Assembly: GCA_022722495.1 (NCBI GenBank)
Contig: JAIJLI010000031.1
Span: forward strand, 1 to 11,785
Direction of reading: 5' to 3'
Source of the DNA: Dialister sp.
GTDB lineage: Bacteria; Bacillota; Negativicutes; Veillonellales; Dialisteraceae
Length of the DNA stretch: 11,785 nt
The notes under the pieces are model-generated. The model saw nothing but the letters and a program-made list of their open reading frames with translations. It did not search any database and was not told the DNA's origin. Shown piece after piece: positions 7,015 through 11,785 of the stretch (positions are counted from its first letter, which is position 1; each line of letters starts with the position of its first letter). Made by a program: the position numbers and the translations under genes.

Positions 7015-10000
7015 CTTTGTTTGAAATTATATGAATATCCATGCAAAACACCAATATGATCTCTAACGCTTTCCAACCTGCCTTCCGAGTCGTAGGAATA
7101 ACTCGTTTCGTATCCATTTGGATTGATGACAGACGATATATTCAAACGTTCATCATACACATAAGCAGTCGTTTGGCATCCCTTATTTCGCGCAGCCTCA
7201 TAAATAGACAGCAGCATACTTTTTGATAAGTAATTCCGACCACCCAATGATGCGACATAACTTGAGAGACCTTTCATTTCTGCATAGGTCACCCCTACGA
7301 TTTTCATAACAGGACATTGATAATTATAAGACCATAGCAATGTTACAGGCACACCATCCTTTCCCTCATATTGCAATATATTACCATGCTCATCATAGGC
7401 ATCTATAGTAGCTTCCAATACTAATGATCTGTCTGAAATTATCGAATAGCACTTATTTATTACAGGCAATCCATTTGATTGTGTAAAATCATATCGTCCG
7501 CCTCCAGTAAAAGTACCATTACGATAGAACTCTTGCCCTGTGATTTTGCTCATGCAATGCTTGTCAACAAGTAAAGCCGAGCCTGCTGATTTATCATCAC
7601 ACGGATACCAATAATACGTAGCAGCCGTTTGTTTCCCATACTCATCTGCAATATTTTCTAACGATATTTGCATATTTTGTTGATTATACGAATAGTTTAT
7701 GTCTTTGGCGAGCTTGACATTTCCCTGTTCATAATTGATTTCTTTTGCCCTTGTAAGATAACACCATTCTATAGGTTTCCTCAATATAGCTAAATCAATT
7801 TTTCCTACTGTTAGGTATCGACTTGGCAGATGAGTAGGCACACATTTTGGAAACAAAGCATATCCCAACTCTTTCTTATCATACGAATACTCCAACTTAC
7901 GCAAAGGCATGCCATCTGTAGAAAACACCGTTTCACTTTTTATTTTTCCATTCAAATAACCCTTCGGATTATAAAAGAAAGCATTATTAACCCTCGCATT
8001 GATACTATTGTCCAAACTATACCCTTGGTTATAATACTCTGTCAAAGTCTTTTTCAACAACATGCCAGAAGAATCTAAGTCATATTTAGTGACTTTAGAA
8101 TAGCCAACCATTGCCGGATTACTCAACGAGCATATGTAAGAATAACTTGGTTCAGAACTTGCATAATCGAAAGCAACATTTACGGATTTTTCCACATGAT
8201 CATTTACACCAATATATGAATAATCCACAAAATGTTTTTCCAATCTTTGTGTAGGTATCAACAACTTGCCGTTTTGATATTCATATCTGGTTTCACCAAG
8301 CAATTCATTAGTTGAATCATAACTTTTGATATTCTTAATTCGTAAACCTGCGCCAAGTGACATTCCTCCTTTTTCTCTTCCAGAAGTATCACTTACTTTT
8401 ACTATCTGATAACTTAAGGAACATTCTGCCACAGGTATCGAAGAACCTTTGCACTCCGGCACCTCAACCTCCAAAGAGTATTTTCCTGGAGCCAATGTCA
8501 ATCGCATGGTGTTGCCATACGGACTTCCAATCGAAAAATCAGAAGTTGAATAGCTTTTAATAATCTCACCTGTATCCTCATTTTTCAAACAAGCTTTTGC
8601 TGTATATCTTTGCAAGTCTGGGGTATACAAAGAAACACGAAAGCTATATTCTGTTGTTTCCGTCACTGTGATTTCCTTCTTTTGATGACTAACTCCTCCA
8701 GTACCATAAGCATTGGCACTACACCCAACAACAGAAACAACAAACCTATCGGCTGCATCCGGATAGTAATATTCGTCATCAAAACGATTAGGCTCATATT
8801 CAAAACATGAATAGCCGCCTGTTGGATATGTGAGTTTAGTCAACACTCCTACCTTAGAATATTTTTCCGATGCATAACGATTGGCATTACCCAGATAAGA
8901 TACGGGGTTCACCAATTCACCTTGTAAGCTATACCTTGGCGAGCCACATAATGTACGACCATTATCAATACCATTAAAATACCCCCAGTAATCCTGAGAA
9001 AGGCTTCTAGGAGAAGGCAGTTCTGAATTTTCATAAGCCAGCTCATATATTTTAGAGTTAACCTTTACCCCTGTAAGTTTCAGACGTTTACCAGAAGTTC
9101 CATTCTGAGGAGAAGATTCTTTAAAATAATCATAACTAAAAGATATTCTGTCAAGAACATTGCCCCTAACAGTAGATTTTCTTACAATGCCGGCAATTGA
9201 TTTTGCACCATCTAAATCCATTCTATCTGCTATGCTAAAACTGACAGAATCACGACAAGTGATTATCTTGGAAGGATATACTTTGTAAAAAAATCCAGAA
9301 GGATCACCTGTTGTATTAATATACGTTTTATTCTCACCCATAAGCGACATCATTTGGCCTCCTATATCATTGGGATAATTGCTTTTTTCATCAAGCTTTG
9401 CTTCTGAATAAAAGGTCTTTACGCCTCCCATACCTTTACTATAATTCATAAAATGCTGAACATACTGGAGTTCTATATGGCTCTTACCATTTTTTCCATC
9501 CAATCCGTATATATGAGTCAAAAAATATGAATCCTTATTCGAATATTCCTTAAAAGCCTCAAACTCATAGGTGACGCCATGTTCATCCGTCAATATAATA
9601 TTTGCAGGATAATGATATTGAAAATCAGAAATAACAATTTTATACTTGCTAGTGTTCTCATCCAATGGGATTGCCACATTCCTTTCCCTGTCAATATAGA
9701 ACGATACTGAGTTTCCACAAAAATTACCTTGGAAAACATCTGGAGTATAAAATCCCCTGACTAGATCAGAATACATTAAATACTGCTTTTCATTTCCTGG
9801 TGGCAAACAAATATCAACAGATGAGCCCGACACAACCATACCCATATTAGCTATATAATGGGCATAAAAAGGACTATAAGCCGAGTACACATGAAAATTG
9901 CTTTCAAAATAACTTTGAGGACTATTAGGTGTTTGCAGAAAATCATCGCGTCCACAAACAATATGTTTTATATAGCCACCACAACTTAAGTTCCATCCTA

Positions 10001-10337
10001 AGCCTACGAAAGTCGCATTTTGCTCCACTTTTATTCCAGAGGCATCATAATATAGTTCTATTGGATATGATACGTCACCAGACTTCACATCAAGCAATGG
10101 TATTCTAATGTTCGGGGTACCTGTATATTCTGTCATCGCAATCGTTCCATATTTTCCTAATGAAGCTGCCTCTGGAGTCAGATGATTAAAATCTGGTAAC
10201 AGCTTATCTATGCTCAAAGAGTTTTCTTGGGAAAATGAAAATGGAACATTGCAACAAACAACAAACAACAAACAGAGTATATTTTTACAACTCCTCTGCT
10301 GCATTGAATAGAAATCATAGAAAATAAAACTTTTCAT
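7011..10337 (-). CDS. secreted YD-repeat protein, N-terminal partner of the Rhs toxin protein
   Basis: An 1108-residue exported protein of a Bacteroidetes type I know as YD-repeat or Rhs-like. The signal peptide is best read from Met12 (MQQRSCKNILCLLFVVCC, cleaved near SFSQ); starting at Met1 makes an unusually long n-region, so the true start may be 10304. Recognisable segments in order: residues about 45-130, TPEAASLGKYGTIAMTEYTG, IPLLDVKSGD, ELYYDASGIKV and FVGLGWNLSCGGYI; residues 501-517, KLTYPTGGYSCFEYEPN; a beta-sandwich-like insertion around 552-645 (ITVTETTEYSFRVSLY, LAPGKYSLEVEV); residues 661-672, LGAGLRIKNIKS; and at the end true YD repeats, YDEHGNILQYEG and YDSEGRLESVRDHIG. There is no DPDG core and no toxin tip. 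Its stop overlaps the next gene's start as ATGA, so the pair is produced together in a fixed ratio. It may correspond to the N-terminal half of a longer Rhs, or to the B component of a TcB/TcC-like shell; the comparison is inference. Confidence 0.9.
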   Translation of the reverse strand: MKSFIFYDFYSMQQRSCKNILCLLFVVCCNVPFSFSQENSLSIDKLLPDFNHLTPEAASLGKYGTIAMTEYTGTPNIRIPLLDVKSGDVSYPIELYYDASGIKVEQNATFVGLGWNLSCGGYIKHIVCGRDDFLQTPNSPQSYFESNFHVYSAYSPFYAHYIANMGMVVSGSSVDICLPPGNEKQYLMYSDLVRGFYTPDVFQGNFCGNSVSFYIDRERNVAIPLDENTSKYKIVISDFQYHYPANIILTDEHGVTYEFEAFKEYSNKDSYFLTHIYGLDGKNGKSHIELQYVQHFMNYSKGMGGVKTFYSEAKLDEKSNYPNDIGGQMMSLMGENKTYINTTGDPSGFFYKVYPSKIITCRDSVSFSIADRMDLDGAKSIAGIVRKSTVRGNVLDRISFSYDYFKESSPQNGTSGKRLKLTGVKVNSKIYELAYENSELPSPRSLSQDYWGYFNGIDNGRTLCGSPRYSLQGELVNPVSYLGNANRYASEKYSKVGVLTKLTYPTGGYSCFEYEPNRFDDEYYYPDAADRFVVSVVGCSANAYGTGGVSHQKKEITVTETTEYSFRVSLYTPDLQRYTAKACLKNEDTGEIIKSYSTSDFSIGSPYGNTMRLTLAPGKYSLEVEVPECKGSSIPVAECSLSYQIVKVSDTSGREKGGMSLGAGLRIKNIKSYDSTNELLGETRYEYQNGKLLIPTQRLEKHFVDYSYIGVNDHVEKSVNVAFDYASSEPSYSYICSLSNPAMVGYSKVTKYDLDSSGMLLKKTLTEYYNQGYSLDNSINARVNNAFFYNPKGYLNGKIKSETVFSTDGMPLRKLEYSYDKKELGYALFPKCVPTHLPSRYLTVGKIDLAILRKPIEWCYLTRAKEINYEQGNVKLAKDINYSYNQQNMQISLENIADEYGKQTAATYYWYPCDDKSAGSALLVDKHCMSKITGQEFYRNGTFTGGGRYDFTQSNGLPVINKCYSIISDRSLVLEATIDAYDEHGNILQYEGKDGVPVTLLWSYNYQCPVMKIVGVTYAEMKGLSSYVASLGGRNYLSKSMLLSIYEAARNKGCQTTAYVYDERLNISSVINPNGYETSYSYDSEGRLESVRDHIGVLHGYSYNFKQR

Positions 10338-10361
10338 AAGAAACGCATTACTATAGTTAAA

Positions 10362-11447
10362 TTACTCAACGGAGACTTTCTCTGAAAGCATCTGATTGTT
10401 TACATTAATATATAAGACATATTCACCTCGTGGCAAATTGCCAAAATCTATTACTTGCTCATATCCATCACCTGCTGGTTGATACTGGTTGAATGACTTC
10501 AAGAGCATACCTGATGTGTTACTGAGCACGAACCGCAGTTGACTGTCTGAGGACAAGGAATATGCTATGTGCAATTGCTTACCCGAAATCGTTACGTGAT
10601 AGGTGATATGAGAAGACGTCTTCGGCTCTTGAGTTTCCTTACCTTGCTGCCCAGCTCGCAACTTTTCATTTTCAGAATCTTCCAACTTTTCGAAGCACTC
10701 AACATTGGCCACGCAAGCATATTTTCTCTGCAAGATTTCTCGATTGGCATTTTTCAAAGATGCCAGCAATATCTTGAACACAGGATAGCGATAACCTTGG
10801 GCATACCAATCATAAGAATTAACCTCCAACTGCATCTTTTCGGCATTAGGCATTACTTCCGTGCTATCATTCAAAGGAATAATGACTCCATTAACACTCC
10901 TCTTGATTAATAAGGTATTGGACAAAGATTCATTGTCTGGAAGGATGATTTTTCCAATATCAATAGCCTTAGTGTTACTTATTCCCCTCAGAACAAAATT
11001 TATCTTTGAACTATAAGTTCCGTGCCCTTTGATGTTACACACTAAGGAGTCATTAGCAACAAAGGGATAGCGAAGATACTCAAAAGTATCAACGAAATCT
11101 ATCTTCACAAGGGATGTCTGTATCTGAGACAAGTACAAGCCTGCTGTAGTTTGCACGAAATCCAGCATCTCGTCTTGCCCTATCATCCTAACCTTTGCAG
11201 AATCCTTACCATAGAAGGACACTTCTCTCTCCTTTCCCAAATACTTAAGATTTGAGAAATCCCATGTCGATTCATCATTCTCTGGGATACAGAGCTTTTC
11301 TATATCCACTAAGTCATAACGGATACTATCACCAACTATAAGATTATTGGTGAAGCAAGAAAGTTTGGCTTGTTGTGATATAGCCATTACACTACAGCAT
11401 AACATCAAGCTTGTAAAAAGCAGGTTTCTATTCATTGTAAACATCAT
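10362..11447 (-). CDS. secreted protein with C-terminal T9SS-like sorting domain
   Basis: A 361-residue exported protein of unknown function. The frame opens with MMFTMNRNLLF; Met5 (11435) gives the tidiest signal peptide, MNRNLLFTSLMLCC, cleaved near AISQ. The middle contains STWDFSNLKYLG, a phrase often seen in secreted flavobacterial proteins with type IX sorting tails, and no catalytic motif I can identify. After a polar linker (residues about 255-280, EDSENEKLRAGQQGKETQEP) residues 281-361 form a beta domain with LRFVLSNTSGMLLKSF, then IDFGNLPRGEYVLYINVN and SEKVSVE, which fits the pattern of the type A sorting domain of the type IX secretion system. If functional, the protein would be exported across the outer membrane and attached to the surface. 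It shares an ATGA overlap with the small membrane protein upstream and sits 24 bases before the YD-repeat gene, so it may be an accessory that helps place or export the Rhs proteins. Confidence 0.88.
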   Translation of the reverse strand: MMFTMNRNLLFTSLMLCCSVMAISQQAKLSCFTNNLIVGDSIRYDLVDIEKLCIPENDESTWDFSNLKYLGKEREVSFYGKDSAKVRMIGQDEMLDFVQTTAGLYLSQIQTSLVKIDFVDTFEYLRYPFVANDSLVCNIKGHGTYSSKINFVLRGISNTKAIDIGKIILPDNESLSNTLLIKRSVNGVIIPLNDSTEVMPNAEKMQLEVNSYDWYAQGYRYPVFKILLASLKNANREILQRKYACVANVECFEKLEDSENEKLRAGQQGKETQEPKTSSHITYHVTISGKQLHIAYSLSSDSQLRFVLSNTSGMLLKSFNQYQPAGDGYEQVIDFGNLPRGEYVLYINVNNQMLSEKVSVE

Positions 11448-11668
11448 TTTTTGTAATATTTTCTAATCAATAAAATTAAAATAATTGATGACAAAATACT
11501 ATAATACATACCAAACATAATCTGGTTATATAAGCTCTCCACCGCATCATTTCCTATCTTAGTACGACTAAACAATGATTCGCCTATATAGTATAAATCT
11601 CCATAGTTTATATCCAGCATCCAATATACCAATTGGGAAAATAACATATAAAAATGTATACATAACAA
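11444..11668 (-). CDS. small two-helix membrane protein with disrupted start
   Basis: The open frame gives 74 residues from a TTG at 11668-11666; the first ATG in frame is at 11647 (67 residues). Hydrophobic stretches lie at the N-terminus (LCIHFYMLFSQLVYWML) and near the C-terminus (MYYSILSSIILILLI), which ends in RKYYKK. Neither start is convincing. Just upstream is ATGATG followed by seven A (11690-11684). With one A fewer, the ATG at 11696 would read MMKKYVLILLLCIHFYML in frame with this protein, giving 83 residues and a classic N-terminal signal or membrane segment. As it stands, that ATG leads into another frame that ends after 42 codons. The gene follows the stop of the partial Rhs at the right edge by 21 bases (from 11696) and overlaps the next gene as ATGA. 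It could be a membrane immunity protein for the upstream Rhs, or a conserved small partner of the 361-residue protein. Function unknown. Confidence 0.6.
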   Translation of the reverse strand: MLCIHFYMLFSQLVYWMLDINYGDLYYIGESLFSRTKIGNDAVESLYNQIMFGMYYSILSSIILILLIRKYYKK

Positions 11669-11717
11669 AAGTATTAAAACATATTTTTTTCATCATTTCG
11701 ATAATTGTTTTTGCAAA

Positions 11718-11785
11718 TTAAATATAGCAATAACCACCATCAAAGAGATACTTATCCAGTTTGCCATCTTCGAATATAAAATTAC
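11718..11785 (-). pseudogene. 3' end of an upstream Rhs gene that stops before the core
   Basis: Partial frame cut by the right edge. It encodes NFIFEDGKLDKYLFDGGYC exactly as residues 718-736 of the intact Rhs protein, then two new residues (Tyr-Ile) and a TAA at 11720-11718. The intact protein continues another 330 residues through the Rhs core, DPDG and tip; here all that is missing, so the upstream copy has lost its effector. It is either a degraded duplicate or a deliberately short tail; I favour a recombination-generated truncation. Most of the gene lies outside the window. Confidence 0.8.
11726..11785 (-). repeat. 60-base perfect direct repeat of the Rhs gene, reaching the window edge
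   Basis: Identical over 60 bases to 4806-4865, same orientation, offset 6920. Base 11725 (t) differs from 4805 (g), which marks a sharp left boundary and coincides with the premature end of the upstream Rhs frame. Perfect identity, including third codon positions, indicates a recent duplication or gene conversion, unlike the older diverged copy at 2846-3202. Confidence 0.95.

Noticed and set aside
11707..11725. Possible TAnnTTTG promoter box (TTAATTTG on the minus strand) before the small membrane gene
   Set aside because: It misses the conserved A at position two, overlaps the stop of the upstream Rhs copy, and has no supporting -33 element.

Overview
The window looks like a chromosomal segment of a gut or rumen Bacteroidetes bacterium, most likely Prevotella/Segatella. 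The grounds are the signal peptides that end in Ala-Gln or Ser-Gln, the A-rich leaders without clear Shine-Dalgarno sequences, a TAnnTTTG-type -7 promoter box, a xylan-degrading multidomain enzyme, and Bacteroidetes-style secreted YD-repeat proteins. All genes I can support are on the minus strand, so transcription runs from the right end of the window to the left.

Right edge to about 3291 is one compact Rhs operon. In transcription order it holds: the 3' end of an Rhs gene that stops early (11718-11785); a small two-helix membrane protein whose start appears broken in a run of seven A (11444-11668, probably once from 11696); a secreted 361-residue protein with a C-terminal beta domain resembling type IX secretion sorting domains (10362-11447); a secreted 1108-residue YD-repeat protein (7011-10337); a secreted 1066-residue Rhs protein with the conserved core and a variable C-terminal tip (3814-7014); and a lipoprotein (3291-3839). 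Spacings are an ATGA overlap, 24 bases, another ATGA overlap and a 26-base overlap, so translation is probably coupled. The tip after the DPDG motif carries an HEKLH zinc-metallopeptidase motif, and the lipoprotein sits where an immunity gene would be expected. The best candidate for an undescribed system here is therefore a two-polypeptide secreted Rhs machine that delivers a predicted metallopeptidase, with a cell-envelope lipoprotein as immunity partner.

The locus has been repeatedly rearranged. The last 60 bases of the window are identical to an internal part of the 1066-residue Rhs gene, in the same orientation and 6920 bases apart. On the left, 2804-3271 is an Rhs remnant made of two core pieces joined after an internal deletion. 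Together these suggest a tandem Rhs array that grows, shrinks and swaps tips by homologous recombination.

1-2776 is unrelated in function. A promoter directly beside the Rhs remnant drives a GH43-CBM6-like-GH8 fusion enzyme (209-2737), predicted to trim xylo-oligosaccharides. Thirteen bases downstream starts another secreted protein (1-195, cut by the window edge) that probably also belongs to xylan use. No tRNA, rRNA, CRISPR array, insertion sequence or convincing terminator hairpin was seen.
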